A DNA stretch of 53,786 nt from Bacteroidota bacterium. GTDB lineage: Bacteria; Bacteroidota; Bacteroidia; B-17B0; Aurantibacillaceae. The stretch lies in the NCBI GenBank assembly GCA_013288385.1, contig JABDBZ010000006.1, positions 1 through 53,786 on the forward strand, given 5' to 3'. Position 1 is the stretch's first letter. Each line of letters starts with the position of its first letter. The notes beneath the pieces are model-generated. The model did not search any database. It was not told the origin of the DNA and saw nothing but the letters and a program-made list of their open reading frames with translations. Below are positions 43,820 through 53,474 of the stretch, one piece after another. Position numbers and translations under genes: made by a program.

Positions 43820-43910
43820 AAACAATAATACTCAAACTTAACTAACCTATGATTATATTTGATCTTTTCTTTAAAAATTAATCACTCTCTCAATAAAACA
43901 ATAAATAACC

Positions 43911-45053
43911 ATGCCATTTTCTTCCCTAGGTTTATCTCCTTCTTTATTAAAAGCATTAGAAACACAAAACTACACACAACCCTACCCTATTCAGCAAGAG
44001 GCCATCCCGGCAATCTTAAATAAAAAAGATGTTTTAGGAATTGCACAAACCGGTTCAGGTAAAACTGCAAGTTATGTATTACCAATTTTAATGAATTTGC
44101 AAGGTAATACTGCTTCAAAAAACAGACATGTAAACGTTTTAGTTTTAGTACCAACTCGTGAATTGGCTGTACAAGTAAAAGATGTTTTTCAATTATTTGG
44201 TTCATCACTCCCGCAACCTATAAAATCATTGGCAGTTTTTGGAGGCGTATCTATTAATCCACAAATGATGGCTTTACAAGGTGTGCATGTATTAGTTGCG
44301 ACTCCCGGAAGGCTGTTAGAATTAGTTGAATCAAACGCTGTGCACTTATCTGATATTGATACTTTAGTTTTAGATGAGGCAGATAAAATGTTGAATCTCG
44401 GTTTTAAGGAAGAGATGAATCGCATTTTTGCATTTCTTCCAAAAAAACGACAGAATTTACTTTTCTCAGCAACGCTCAGTGACGACCTCAATACGATCAA
44501 CCAGATTTTACTGAACAATCCTTTGGTTATTAAAATAGAATCTGAAAGTGATAATATTGATCTCATTACTCAATTAGCTTATTTTGTAACAGAAGAAAAA
44601 AAAGGTCCACTCTTACGCTATTTAATTAAACACAATTCATTAAAACAAGTTTTGGTTTTCACATCATCTGTTTACAAAGCAGATAATGTTGCCGATAAAC
44701 TTCGCAAAAATGGTATTGACGCTTCTTCTATTCACAGCAAAAAAAGTCAGGGTGCGCGAACTGAATTGCTCAGCAAATTTAAAACAGGTAAACTCCGTGT
44801 ATTAGTTGCAACCGATTTAATCTCCAGAGGTATTGATATAAAATTTTTACCTCATGTGATCAACTACGAGTTACCGCGTTCACCAAAAGATTATGTGCAT
44901 CGCATTGGAAGAACAGGCCGCGCTGAATCTCCCGGCGAAGCCATTTCGTTTATTACTCCCGAAGATCAACATCACTTTAAAGTCGTTCAGAAAAAAATGG
45001 GAAAATGGGTGACAATGATTGATAGTGCGGGTATAAATTTAAAAGGATTTTAG
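43911..45053 (+). CDS. DEAD-box RNA helicase (RhlE-like)
   Basis: A 380-residue ATP-dependent RNA helicase. Q motif (YTQPYPIQQEAIP), Walker A AQTGSGKTASY near residue 46, PTRELAVQV, TPGRLLEL, DEAD near 155, SAT near 187, and C-terminal domain motifs ATDLISRGID and HRIGRTGRAE. It lacks the long basic C-terminal tail of many RhlE proteins. Such helicases support ribosome assembly or RNA decay in the cold. Confidence 0.93.
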   Translation: MPFSSLGLSPSLLKALETQNYTQPYPIQQEAIPAILNKKDVLGIAQTGSGKTASYVLPILMNLQGNTASKNRHVNVLVLVPTRELAVQVKDVFQLFGSSLPQPIKSLAVFGGVSINPQMMALQGVHVLVATPGRLLELVESNAVHLSDIDTLVLDEADKMLNLGFKEEMNRIFAFLPKKRQNLLFSATLSDDLNTINQILLNNPLVIKIESESDNIDLITQLAYFVTEEKKGPLLRYLIKHNSLKQVLVFTSSVYKADNVADKLRKNGIDASSIHSKKSQGARTELLSKFKTGKLRVLVATDLISRGIDIKFLPHVINYELPRSPKDYVHRIGRTGRAESPGEAISFITPEDQHHFKVVQKKMGKWVTMIDSAGINLKGF

Positions 45054-45122
45054 AGTTAATATTTTAGCATTTTTTAAATTTTACTCAAAATCCTTTTTTA
45101 TATCTTAGAGAAAACTATTTTT

Positions 45123-45548
45123 ATGAAAAAAAGTATTACTCTATTATTTGTTATTGCAGGGACTTTGTTTTCCTTAGCTCAAGCACCATTATGGACAAAA
45201 GAGCAATTAATGCCTACCAAAGAGTTGGCCGATAAAATTAATAGTCATGCCAAAGATGTACCAATGATTTTAAACGTTGGTCCTATGGAACTCATAAAAA
45301 CAGGGATAGAAGTTGGCAGAGCTACAAGTGTTACAGGCATCGAAAGAATTAAACAAACTGTTTCCCAAGAAAATAAGAACAGAGTGATTGTAGTATATTG
45401 CGGTTGTTGCTCTTATGCAAGTTGCCCCAATATTAAACCTGCATACGATGCTTTAATTAAAGAAGGATTTAAAAACGCGAAAGTGCTTGAATTACCTGTG
45501 GGAATTAAAGAAGACTGGGTTGCAAAAGATTATCCGATGGAGAAATAA
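45123..45548 (+). CDS. Exported rhodanese-like protein with Cys-rich active loop
   Basis: A 141-residue protein with signal peptide (cut near SLAQ). The rest has a rhodanese-like order: PMILNVGPMELIKTGIEVGR (substrate-strand region), then VIVVYCGCCSYASCPNIKPA where the first Cys sits at the usual catalytic site, and GFKNAKVLELPVGI. The loop carries four Cys (C-x-C-C-x4-C), more than ordinary rhodaneses, hinting at redox or metal chemistry in the periplasm. Confidence 0.75.
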   Translation: MKKSITLLFVIAGTLFSLAQAPLWTKEQLMPTKELADKINSHAKDVPMILNVGPMELIKTGIEVGRATSVTGIERIKQTVSQENKNRVIVVYCGCCSYASCPNIKPAYDALIKEGFKNAKVLELPVGIKEDWVAKDYPMEK

Positions 45549-45592
45549 TTATTTTCTACCTTAAAAAAACAGGAATCAGATAAACGAATAAA

Positions 45593-46108
45593 ATGTTTGA
45601 AACAGAACGTCTCATCTTAAGAGAACTCCTACCAACTGATGAAGAAGCAATGTTTGAACTCGATTCTGATCCGGAAGTCCATAAATATTTAGGAAATAGT
45701 CCTGTTGAAGAAATAGAAGACATTCGGAAGATCATTAAATTTATCAGACAACAATATATCGATAATGGCGTTGGTCGTTTAGCTGTAATCGAAAAAAGCA
45801 CAAATACTTTTATTGGTTGGGCCGGATTAAAATTATTTAAGAACTCCATTAATAATCATTCTAACTTTTATGAATTAGGTTACAGGTTTATCAAAAAATA
45901 TTGGGGACAAGGATTCGCAACGGAAGCCGCAAAAGCTTGTTTGAATTATGGCTTTGAAAAACTAAATCTTAAAGAGATTTATGCCATGACGGACAAAAAC
46001 AATCTTACCTCCAAAAAAGTTTTAGAAAAAACAGGTTTTACTTACGTAGAAACCTTTGATGATAATGGCGAGCAAACAGATTGGTTTAAAATAATCAGAA
46101 GAGCTTAG
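45593..46108 (+). CDS. GNAT-family N-acetyltransferase (RimJ/RimL type)
   Basis: A 171-residue acetyltransferase. FETERLILRELLPTDEEAMFEL at the start is typical of RimJ/RimL-like enzymes; the acetyl-CoA loop is YWGQGFATEA near residue 102 (R/Q-x-x-G-x-G/A), followed by NLTSKKVLEKTGF near residue 138. Substrate unknown: a protein N-terminus or a small amine. Confidence 0.9.
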   Translation: MFETERLILRELLPTDEEAMFELDSDPEVHKYLGNSPVEEIEDIRKIIKFIRQQYIDNGVGRLAVIEKSTNTFIGWAGLKLFKNSINNHSNFYELGYRFIKKYWGQGFATEAAKACLNYGFEKLNLKEIYAMTDKNNLTSKKVLEKTGFTYVETFDDNGEQTDWFKIIRRA

Positions 46109-46114
46109 TTCTGT

Positions 46115-47950
46115 TTAAATATAGTTTAACACTAAATTCTTGGTGTCAAATTTTGCAATTTCTATATTTTGTTGAATATTTTCCTCCACACTCTTCTTAA
46201 TATTTACATTTGGAAGTAAAATTGTAAACGAGGTTCCTACCTTCTCTTCGCTTTCGACACTTATTGCACCATTTAATTTCCTTAATGAATTTTGCACAAT
46301 ATATAAACCCAATCCTGCACCATGAGAAAGATGTGTGCCAACAAAAAACATATCAAATATTTTTGAGAGGAATTCTTTTTTAATACCTATTCCATTATCT
46401 GCCACAACAATTCTCACCATTTCATTTCTTTGTTTATTAATAGAGACTCTGATAAACGACATCCCTTTTCCTGTTTTTGAATACATAATACTATTTTCAA
46501 TCAGCTTTTGAAAAATGGTTCTAATAAGTTTTGGATCAGAAACAAATTCACCATCCAAATTTATCTCAGCAGAAAAAATGGTGTTTTCAAAATTTGGTAA
46601 AAACCTGAATTCTTTGAAAACAGAATGAATTAACTCATCAAATTTTATATTCTCTTTCTCAATCTCGTCGCTTTTTATATTCTTAACAACTCCCAGTTCA
46701 TCCACAATTTTATTGAGCTTATCTAACGACGAATCTATCATTGAAAAATATAATAATGCTTGTGGATCTTTAACAATACCATTTGCAAGATTCGAAATTC
46801 CTTTGATGCTGGTAAGAGGGCCTTTTATATCATGTGAAGATCGATATAATAGAATTTCAAGCTCCTCGTTTGTTTCTTTTAATTTACCAATTTGATTTAC
46901 TATTTGCTGTTCCATAATATTGAAACTATTTGCCAGTACATCAACTTCATATTGTGTTTCCTTCATTGAAAATATATTTCTTTTCGTGAAATCACTTTTA
47001 ATAAATTGCGAAATACTATTTTTTAATTCTATAATTGATTTAGATGCCTTACTGGATATAAATAAAGCAGCAACTATACATATTAGAATTAAGACAAAAC
47101 CCATTCCGATAAAAAGTAAATTTATTTGCATTAATTTATTTTTTTCTTTTGTAGTTGCCAGTTCAATCATTCCTGCAAATTTTATATCAAGCAGAGCAGT
47201 TACTTTATCAATTTCCCCTTTTAATCCTTTCTGATTTTTTAATCCTATTAATTTTTCATACTGGGTTAGTCTCTTAAATTCATATGAATAATTATTAAGA
47301 ATATACACGATTCTCTTTTTCTTTTCACTTTGAATTAATTTATTCCTATTTAAATCACTCTTAATTTGAACAAATAATTCGTCAAATTTTTTGATGTATT
47401 GATCATCTTGTCTGATAATAAAATCTTTTTCGTGCCTTCTCAATCCTAACACATTTATCAGGCCTACTTCTTTATTGTATCCTTCGAGCAAGTGAGCATA
47501 ATTCCTCATCCTTCCTTCAATACCATAGTCTTTGAAGCCCATGATCATAATTTCTTTTATTATATTATTTGTGAGGCCTTTATATATTTTAAATTTTTCT
47601 TTAATTTGATTTACATTTTCACTGAGTTCATATCCAAAACTCTTTTGATCAGAATCAATTTCATCAAGTGACAATTCAATTTTTTTACATAGATTATAAT
47701 GTTTTTCCAGAAATTTACTTTTTCCTGTTTCAAAAAAAGATGAATTAATTGTTTCATAAGCAAAAAAATCATGGATCACATTTACATCTTCAAACAAAAG
47801 AACATTTGTTCTATTCATGTTTTGTTTTAATTGAGATAGTTCTTCCTTGCTGGCTGTTGTGTAGTTAAAGGATAAGATGAGAGCAAGAATGGTAATAAAA
47901 ACAAATGAAAGTAACATTACCAGTAATTTAAATCGAACAGTTTGAAACAT
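46115..47950 (-). CDS. Orphan sensor histidine kinase with large periplasmic domain
   Basis: A 611-residue membrane kinase. TM1 (residues 10-30), a helical periplasmic sensor (about 31-275), TM2 (276-300), a HAMP segment, a coiled coil, the H-box SSHDIKGPLTS (His near residue 372), then the ATPase with N-box IENSIMYS, G1 VADNGIGI and G2 HGAGLGLYI. The HDIKGPL variant is common in Bacteroidota kinases of this type. No response regulator is adjacent. It converges with the GNAT gene (6 bp). Confidence 0.9.
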   Translation of the reverse strand: MFQTVRFKLLVMLLSFVFITILALILSFNYTTASKEELSQLKQNMNRTNVLLFEDVNVIHDFFAYETINSSFFETGKSKFLEKHYNLCKKIELSLDEIDSDQKSFGYELSENVNQIKEKFKIYKGLTNNIIKEIMIMGFKDYGIEGRMRNYAHLLEGYNKEVGLINVLGLRRHEKDFIIRQDDQYIKKFDELFVQIKSDLNRNKLIQSEKKKRIVYILNNYSYEFKRLTQYEKLIGLKNQKGLKGEIDKVTALLDIKFAGMIELATTKEKNKLMQINLLFIGMGFVLILICIVAALFISSKASKSIIELKNSISQFIKSDFTKRNIFSMKETQYEVDVLANSFNIMEQQIVNQIGKLKETNEELEILLYRSSHDIKGPLTSIKGISNLANGIVKDPQALLYFSMIDSSLDKLNKIVDELGVVKNIKSDEIEKENIKFDELIHSVFKEFRFLPNFENTIFSAEINLDGEFVSDPKLIRTIFQKLIENSIMYSKTGKGMSFIRVSINKQRNEMVRIVVADNGIGIKKEFLSKIFDMFFVGTHLSHGAGLGLYIVQNSLRKLNGAISVESEEKVGTSFTILLPNVNIKKSVEENIQQNIEIAKFDTKNLVLNYI

Positions 47951-48355
47951 AATTTGGTCTTTAAATAATTATGTCAAAGGTCTTGATAGAGTATTAAGCC
48001 AAACTTAAACTAAAACCTTTTTAACATTAAGAAAATCTAATCATTACTAACGCTTAGATTAAATAGTCTTTCATCTAAAAATACCTTTGGAACTCAGGCC
48101 ACTAAAGGATTTGGTTAAAACAAAAAAATTTATTTACCGAAGACGGATACAAAATACAATTCGACAAGTAGAATATTTTTTTGGTCTAATTTATTTTGTT
48201 TCAATCTGAAAAATAGATTTGTATTGAACAATTAATTTTCAATCCTGAATTTTAATAATAAAATAACAATTTCTTCCCACGTAAATAGCATTCATAGTTG
48301 AACTTTGTACTATGATAGTTTATTTTAAAAATCACAATACTAAATATTAAACAAC

Positions 48356-48664
48356 ATGATTATTTCAAAAAATAAAACGCATAATGCAAGACTAAATATC
48401 ATTTTTATGATACTTAATTCGCTTGTGTTAACTCTTATTTTATTTTACGTAAATGGAGATTACCACGATGTGCTATGGATCAAAGACCCAACAAACTGGA
48501 TAGTTTTTACTTTATATACGGCTGCTTTTATTGTAATTCAGGTTATTCATAATCAATTATTATTGCGAAATTATGATGGCGAGTATGATTCAGCACCTTC
48601 AACAATAATGGGAATACCTTTGGGACTATTAATTATATTCTTAATGTATATTTTTAAAGGCTAA
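48356..48664 (+). CDS. Hypothetical three-helix membrane protein
   Basis: A 102-residue membrane protein with three hydrophobic segments (about residues 15-35, 43-65 and 80-100). The 405-bp stretch before it (47951-48355) shows no gene, repeat or clear promoter that I can name. It converges on the beta-flower-like gene, with which its end overlaps by 4 bp on the opposite strand. Confidence 0.6.
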   Translation: MIISKNKTHNARLNIIFMILNSLVLTLILFYVNGDYHDVLWIKDPTNWIVFTLYTAAFIVIQVIHNQLLLRNYDGEYDSAPSTIMGIPLGLLIIFLMYIFKG

Positions 48665-49065
48665 TACGCCAAATCTTCAATAAAAAAGAAGAAAACAACT
48701 GCTGCAACCCATTCTTTTCTTACACCTTTGCACTCGCCTATTTTACTTCCATTTTTATAAATGTCGCCATCGTCTTCTATTTGGCCAATCTTGCTTCCAT
48801 TTTTATAAACATCTCCGTCTTTCTCAACTTGATCAACTTTACTTCCGTTAAAATAAATATCGCCATCACTTTCAATTTGTCCTTTTTTTGAACCGGCTAC
48901 ATACACATCTCCATCGTTTTCAATGTTCCCTTTTTTAGAACCGCCTACATAAACATCGCCATCATTTTCAATTTCACCTTTTTTGCTTCCATGAATATAT
49001 AAACTTTGTGCAGATAAACTCATGCAACAAAAACCTGCAATAAAAAATAAGACTATCTTTTTCAT
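48661..49065 (-). CDS. Exported beta-flower-like tandem-repeat protein
   Basis: A 134-residue protein with signal peptide (cut near SLSAQ). Six tandem units of about 16 residues follow, of the form GSKxGxIExDGDVYxx, e.g. GSKKGEIENDGDVYVG and GSKIGQIEDDGDIYKN. The repeats suggest a closed beta structure like the 5-fold beta-flower proteins. A hydrophobic C-terminal end (WVAAVVFFFFIEDLAY) may be the closing strand. Binding partner unknown. Confidence 0.8.
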   Translation of the reverse strand: MKKIVLFFIAGFCCMSLSAQSLYIHGSKKGEIENDGDVYVGGSKKGNIENDGDVYVAGSKKGQIESDGDIYFNGSKVDQVEKDGDVYKNGSKIGQIEDDGDIYKNGSKIGECKGVRKEWVAAVVFFFFIEDLAY

Positions 49066-49070
49066 ATCAT

Positions 49071-49901
49071 TTAAATGAATTTATTTACAACTGCATGAAT
49101 TTCTAATAACGGTTTCATAAATTCTTCCAGATCATCCACACACATTTGTGAAGCCGCATCACATAAAGCTTTTTCAGGATTAGGATGTGTCTCAATAAAT
49201 ACACCATCTACTCCACTTGCAACGCCAGCCCTTGATAACACAGGTAAAAATTCACGTGCTCCACCTTTTGCGTCGCTGCTTGGTATCCCATATTTACGAA
49301 CACAATGCGTAATATCATGTACTACAGGATATCCCAATTGATTCATGTGATAAAAACTTCTTGGATCAACAATTAAATCATTGTAACCAAATGTATAACC
49401 ACGCTCCGTTAAAATAACCTGATCATTTCCTGCATCAATGCATTTTTGTAATGGGTGCTTCATATTATCCGGTGCCAAAAACTGACCATGCTTAATATTT
49501 ACAACCTTACCCGTTTTTGCAGCAGCAACTAATAAAGAACTTTGCATACACAAATAAGCAGGTATTTGTAATATATCACATACTTCTCCTGCAGGTGCAG
49601 CCTGATCGTGAGAATGAATATCTGTTAATACAGGAAACCCAAATTGCTCTTTTACTTTTGCCAACATTTGAACGCCCTTGGCTAAACCCGGACCATCGTA
49701 ATATTTTAAACTGCTTCGATTATCTTTAGTGAAAGATGATTTGTAAATGATCTTAATTTTTAAACGCTCCCCTATTCCTTTTAATTTTTCGGCAGTTTTC
49801 ATCATGATCATCTCATCTTCAATCACACAAGGACCAGATATTAAGAAGAGATCTTTAGAACCACATTCAATATTTCCAACTTTTATAATTTTCTTGCTCA
49901 T
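49071..49901 (-). CDS. kdsA: 3-deoxy-8-phosphooctulonate synthase (KDO8P synthase)
   Basis: Cytoplasmic enzyme of lipopolysaccharide synthesis joining phosphoenolpyruvate and arabinose 5-phosphate. Motifs: LISGPCVIEDE at residue 20, SSFTKDNRSS near 54, PVLTDIHSHDQAAPAGEVCDILQ split at residues 95-117, GQFLAPDNM near 139 and DITHCVRKYG near 196. Length of 276 is typical. It indicates an outer membrane with KDO-containing LPS. Confidence 0.95.
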   Translation of the reverse strand: MSKKIIKVGNIECGSKDLFLISGPCVIEDEMIMMKTAEKLKGIGERLKIKIIYKSSFTKDNRSSLKYYDGPGLAKGVQMLAKVKEQFGFPVLTDIHSHDQAAPAGEVCDILQIPAYLCMQSSLLVAAAKTGKVVNIKHGQFLAPDNMKHPLQKCIDAGNDQVILTERGYTFGYNDLIVDPRSFYHMNQLGYPVVHDITHCVRKYGIPSSDAKGGAREFLPVLSRAGVASGVDGVFIETHPNPEKALCDAASQMCVDDLEEFMKPLLEIHAVVNKFI

Positions 49902-49945
49902 ATATATTTTAATAGTGCAATTTACTTAAATAATGGCTTGTCACT

Positions 49946-49974
49946 CTTAACCAATACTTAACAATCCTTCAACA
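49946..49974 (+). promoter_or_regulatory. Pho-box-like 11-bp-periodic repeats between kdsA and the phosphate transporter
   Basis: CTTAACC at 49946 and CTTAACA at 49957 are 11 bp apart, with a decayed third unit (TTCAACA) at 49968. The orientation is towards the PiT gene, 200 bp away; kdsA starts 45 bp away on the other side. Confidence 0.45.
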
Positions 49975-50098
49975 CTTTATGAGGTAATGAGTGATTAAGG
50001 GTTATGTTTTCACTTCTTTAAAAAAGAAAATAAGGTCTAATACTTTAAATTCTTCGATAAGATTCCACTTAAGAATTCATAATCTTTATTTTCAAAAA

Positions 50099-50131
50099 CT
50101 AACCTAACACTAAGCTAACACTAACCTAACA
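50099..50131 (+). promoter_or_regulatory. Pho-box-like triple 11-mer upstream of the phosphate transporter
   Basis: Three consecutive 11-mers CTAACCTAACA, CTAAGCTAACA and CTAACCTAACA differ at one base in all. An 11-bp repeat step is the hallmark of PhoB binding sites. A TAACATTG (50152-50159), close to the -7 consensus, follows 20 bp later, as expected when an activator replaces the -33 box. PhoB-type control is inferred from spacing and the gene's role. Confidence 0.65.
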
Positions 50132-50172
50132 TCGTGAATGGATTTATAAATTAACATTGCAAAAAATATTAT

Positions 50173-51576
50173 ATGTTCGGATTAACTACCGGCTTGGCCG
50201 TTTTCTTAATTGTTTGTCTATTTCTCGCATGTTTTTTTGAATTCATTAACGGTTTTCACGATACAGCTAATGCAGTAGCGACTGTAATTTATACTAATTC
50301 ACTAAAACCAACCATGGCTGTTGTGTATAGTGGTCTCTTGAATTTTTCCGGTGTTTTATTTGGAGGTATTACAGTTGCAATGGCTATTGTAAATTTACTA
50401 CCTATGGATGCTTTGCTTGATGGCAATGCTTACCATGGTATTGCCCTGGTGCTTGCACTCTTAATAAGTGCCATTATCTGGAACTTTGGTACCTGGTATT
50501 TTGGCATTCCGGCATCCAGCTCACATACACTTATTGGTTCAATATTAGGTATTGGTTTAGCATATTATTTTTTGCCCGGCAATATTGGTGTTTCGGTTGT
50601 TAATTGGGACAAAGCAAAAGAAACAGGTTTAGCACTTTTAATTTCACCTTTGATTGGTTTTTCTTTGGCAATAATAGTGATGTTTATTTTTAAACGACTT
50701 ATTAAAAATGAAATTATTTATAAAGAACCTATTCCCGGTAAAAGACCGCCAATCTGGATCCGAATGTTATTGTGGTTAACCTGTGGAATGGTGAGTTTTT
50801 TTCACGGGCAAAACGACGGGCAAAAAGGAGTTGGATTAATTATGTTGATTTTGATTTCCATTTTACCTGCTCAGTTTTCTTTAGACAGTAAAGTAAATTT
50901 ACAGAGTATTCATACTAATTTGGATGCGATCGAAAAAATTGTTTCCACTTCCGACTCAACGCAGTTTGGAAAAGATGAATTAGAACAGTTTGCAAATATT
51001 AAATTCCATACAAAGCATTATCATGAAACAATTAATGGTAAAGAATTTTCGGGTGATGTTGAATTGGCTCAACGATTTGAATTAAGAAAAGATGTTGTAA
51101 AAATTACGAAGGGTACCGAAAAACTTTTAAAGAGTCCAAATTTTTCTATTTCAATCAAAGATAAATCACATTTAAAAACAGAATTAAAAAGCGCGAAAAA
51201 ATTAATCGAATTTGCACCTTCATGGGTAATCATCATGATCTCTATTTCTTTGGGATTAGGCACTATGATTGGCTGGAAACGAATTGTAAAAACGGTTGGC
51301 GAAAAAATTGGTAAACAGCACATGAGTTATGCGCAAGGTGCAAGCGCCGAAATTGTTGCTTCTGTTGGTATTGGTTTAGCTTCTACTTATGGTTTACCTG
51401 TCTCTACAACACATATGTTATCATCGGGTATTGCAGGGTCGATGGTCGCAAAAAAAGGATTAAAAAATCTTCAAAAGAAAACAATTCAAAATATTGCTCT
51501 TGCCTGGGTTCTTACTGTTCCAGTTTCCATTATTTTATCGGGTGGATTGTTTTTATTGTTTAGGGCAATTTTTTAG
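50173..51576 (+). CDS. Inorganic phosphate transporter, PiT family
   Basis: A 467-residue inner-membrane phosphate carrier. Both PiT signatures are present: GFHDTANAVATVIYTNSL near residue 27 and GQNDGQKGVGLIML near 212. About ten membrane segments are split by a hydrophilic insert (residues 235-345) rich in charged helices. Further SSSHTLIGSI and STTHMLSSGIAG repeats match the duplicated family fold. The 11-bp repeats upstream suggest induction by low phosphate. Confidence 0.93.
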   Translation: MFGLTTGLAVFLIVCLFLACFFEFINGFHDTANAVATVIYTNSLKPTMAVVYSGLLNFSGVLFGGITVAMAIVNLLPMDALLDGNAYHGIALVLALLISAIIWNFGTWYFGIPASSSHTLIGSILGIGLAYYFLPGNIGVSVVNWDKAKETGLALLISPLIGFSLAIIVMFIFKRLIKNEIIYKEPIPGKRPPIWIRMLLWLTCGMVSFFHGQNDGQKGVGLIMLILISILPAQFSLDSKVNLQSIHTNLDAIEKIVSTSDSTQFGKDELEQFANIKFHTKHYHETINGKEFSGDVELAQRFELRKDVVKITKGTEKLLKSPNFSISIKDKSHLKTELKSAKKLIEFAPSWVIIMISISLGLGTMIGWKRIVKTVGEKIGKQHMSYAQGASAEIVASVGIGLASTYGLPVSTTHMLSSGIAGSMVAKKGLKNLQKKTIQNIALAWVLTVPVSIILSGGLFLLFRAIF

Positions 51577-51595
51577 AAATTGCATTTTAGTTCTC

Positions 51596-52480
51596 TTACT
51601 TAATCACCACAATTTTTCTGGTGGAAACGAGTTTCCTTTTACTAAACAGATTTATAAGATAAATACCATTCGCCAGAGAACTTACATTTATAGAGTTTTT
51701 GTCCGACATGAAATGCTTCATCAAAACTTGCCCTTTCATATTCGCAATTTGCAATTCATCTAGTTCATTATTTTCTGTTTCAATAAATAAAGTTTCGAAA
51801 ACAGGATTTGGATAAATTTTGATATTATTTGGATCTTGTAATTCTATTAAACCTGTACCAATGGGGGCATTAATATAATCACAACTATTTGAATATTTTT
51901 TATAATTACTTATTTGATGATCACTATAACAACGTAAAGGTCCTCCAATCACATAATCTATATTATTACATTCATTGTAATCATCCATTGCAAAAATATA
52001 CATCATTCCTATTCTTTCATATAAAGTATCAAAATTGTCAATTTTTAACCATTTCAAATTTTGACCTTGAATTAGGTGATGACCTGTATCAGTTACATGA
52101 ACCGTATATCTTGGGCAACTACCTGTATTTCTAGGTATAAGCCAACTATCACCAATTTTCGCTTTATAATTATACAATGTATCAAAATTATTATTCATAG
52201 AATGATATAAATAAACAACACTATCACTTTCATATGTATAATATGTAGTTGTACTTGTACCAATGCTATTAAACAATCCATAATAAACTCTATTATAGCA
52301 TTGTAATTGTTGAAGAGTATAATTATTAATTGAAACTGTGCCTGTATAGTTTATTTTTAAATAACCATTAGCCCCGGGCCAACTCCTCGAATAATACCAT
52401 TCAGAACTTGGGTAAAACCACATTTGAGAAAAGGCGGAAAAAGACAAACAGAATAATAATATAAATAGAATGCGTTTCAT
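51596..52480 (-). CDS. Secreted hypothetical protein with T9SS sorting domain
   Basis: A 294-residue protein with signal peptide (cut near FSAFSQ). The middle is aromatic- and Tyr-rich and likely all-beta (WFYPSSEWYYSRSWPGANG, LYNYKAKIGDSWLIPR, HVTDTGHHLIQG) of unknown function. The end is a T9SS sorting domain (IYPNPVFETLFIE through GIYLINLFS and STRKIVVIK). It overlaps the next T9SS gene upstream by 4 bp, so the two form an operon. Confidence 0.85.
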   Translation of the reverse strand: MKRILFILLFCLSFSAFSQMWFYPSSEWYYSRSWPGANGYLKINYTGTVSINNYTLQQLQCYNRVYYGLFNSIGTSTTTYYTYESDSVVYLYHSMNNNFDTLYNYKAKIGDSWLIPRNTGSCPRYTVHVTDTGHHLIQGQNLKWLKIDNFDTLYERIGMMYIFAMDDYNECNNIDYVIGGPLRCYSDHQISNYKKYSNSCDYINAPIGTGLIELQDPNNIKIYPNPVFETLFIETENNELDELQIANMKGQVLMKHFMSDKNSINVSSLANGIYLINLFSKRKLVSTRKIVVIK

Positions 52481-53205
52481 TCTTTTACAATTTTATATGT
52501 TGTAATTAATTGTTTGTTTTGAAACAATCGTAAAAAATAAATCCCTTTTTCAATTTGAGTAATATTAATATTTTGATCAGATTTTTCTATTTCTTGTTTT
52601 AAAAGAAGTCTCCCTGTTAAATCATTAATTTGGATTTCGATTTGTTTATTATAAGGAAAATCTTTAGAACTTATAAATATTTTGTCATTCGTGGGATTTG
52701 GATAAACAGAAAAGCTTTGAGAATTTAATTCATTCACATTAATACCTGCATCATTACAATTATATAACGGAATTAAAATGTTTGAACATGGATTCATATC
52801 AACACTAAAACTTGATTGATTTACAACCACAGCATTTGGTTCATAAAACACATGAAATGCCCCTGTTGCATGTGGTAGTATTGTTAATGTACCTGTGTTT
52901 TTTACGAAACACATATATAAAGTTAAACTATTGCCAAAATTACTTGTAAACCTACAATTAGAGTTTACAATTGCATGTCTACCAGCTCCAAATAAAGTAT
53001 CATATACATTTGTATTAGGGCAGCTAAGGAAAACCATCTGTTCCATTGTGGTAGCAGCTGGAAGTGTGTAAGTCATATTACCAGTAAAAGTATAAGTGGG
53101 ACTGACAGTTGATTGATCACAGCTAAAAGATGGAATCGTCTGTGCTTCAATTAAAGAGACAATAAATAAAGACAATATAACTGAAATTGCTTTTTTAGTT
53201 TTCAT
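52477..53205 (-). CDS. Secreted hypothetical protein with T9SS sorting domain
   Basis: A 242-residue protein with signal peptide (cut near IEAQ). The middle (CDQSTVSPTYTFTGNMTYTL, FLSCPNTNVYDTLFGAG, NSNCRFTSNFGNSLTLYMCF) looks like a right-handed beta-helix or sandwich with several Cys; not recognised. The end is a T9SS sorting domain (VYPNPTNDKIFIS through GIYFLRLFQN). It is the first gene of the pair and overlaps the second by ATGA. Confidence 0.85.
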   Translation of the reverse strand: MKTKKAISVILSLFIVSLIEAQTIPSFSCDQSTVSPTYTFTGNMTYTLPAATTMEQMVFLSCPNTNVYDTLFGAGRHAIVNSNCRFTSNFGNSLTLYMCFVKNTGTLTILPHATGAFHVFYEPNAVVVNQSSFSVDMNPCSNILIPLYNCNDAGINVNELNSQSFSVYPNPTNDKIFISSKDFPYNKQIEIQINDLTGRLLLKQEIEKSDQNINITQIEKGIYFLRLFQNKQLITTYKIVKE

Positions 53206-53474
53206 AACTTTAATTTGATGATTTCAGGTTTAAACCAAAACCCACTTTAATTTCTAATTAAGAATACAATTTAATTTTGAGAAAAAATTTACATCTTTGG
53301 TCAAAATCTTACATGTTGATAAAAGGTTTTTTCTTTAAAACCAGAACCTAAACCTCATAGATATTTTTTTTATTTTCGAATTGGTCTTTATTTAAATATT
53401 TCAATTTCATCGTACTCATTTCTCATTTTCAGTCAATTATGCCTCTTTATTTAAATTAACGATTTCAAAAAACA

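Noticed and set aside
47951-48355. Regulatory RNA or promoter in the 405-bp gap
   Set aside because: AT-rich with no convincing hairpin, -7 box or repeat; nothing could be supported.
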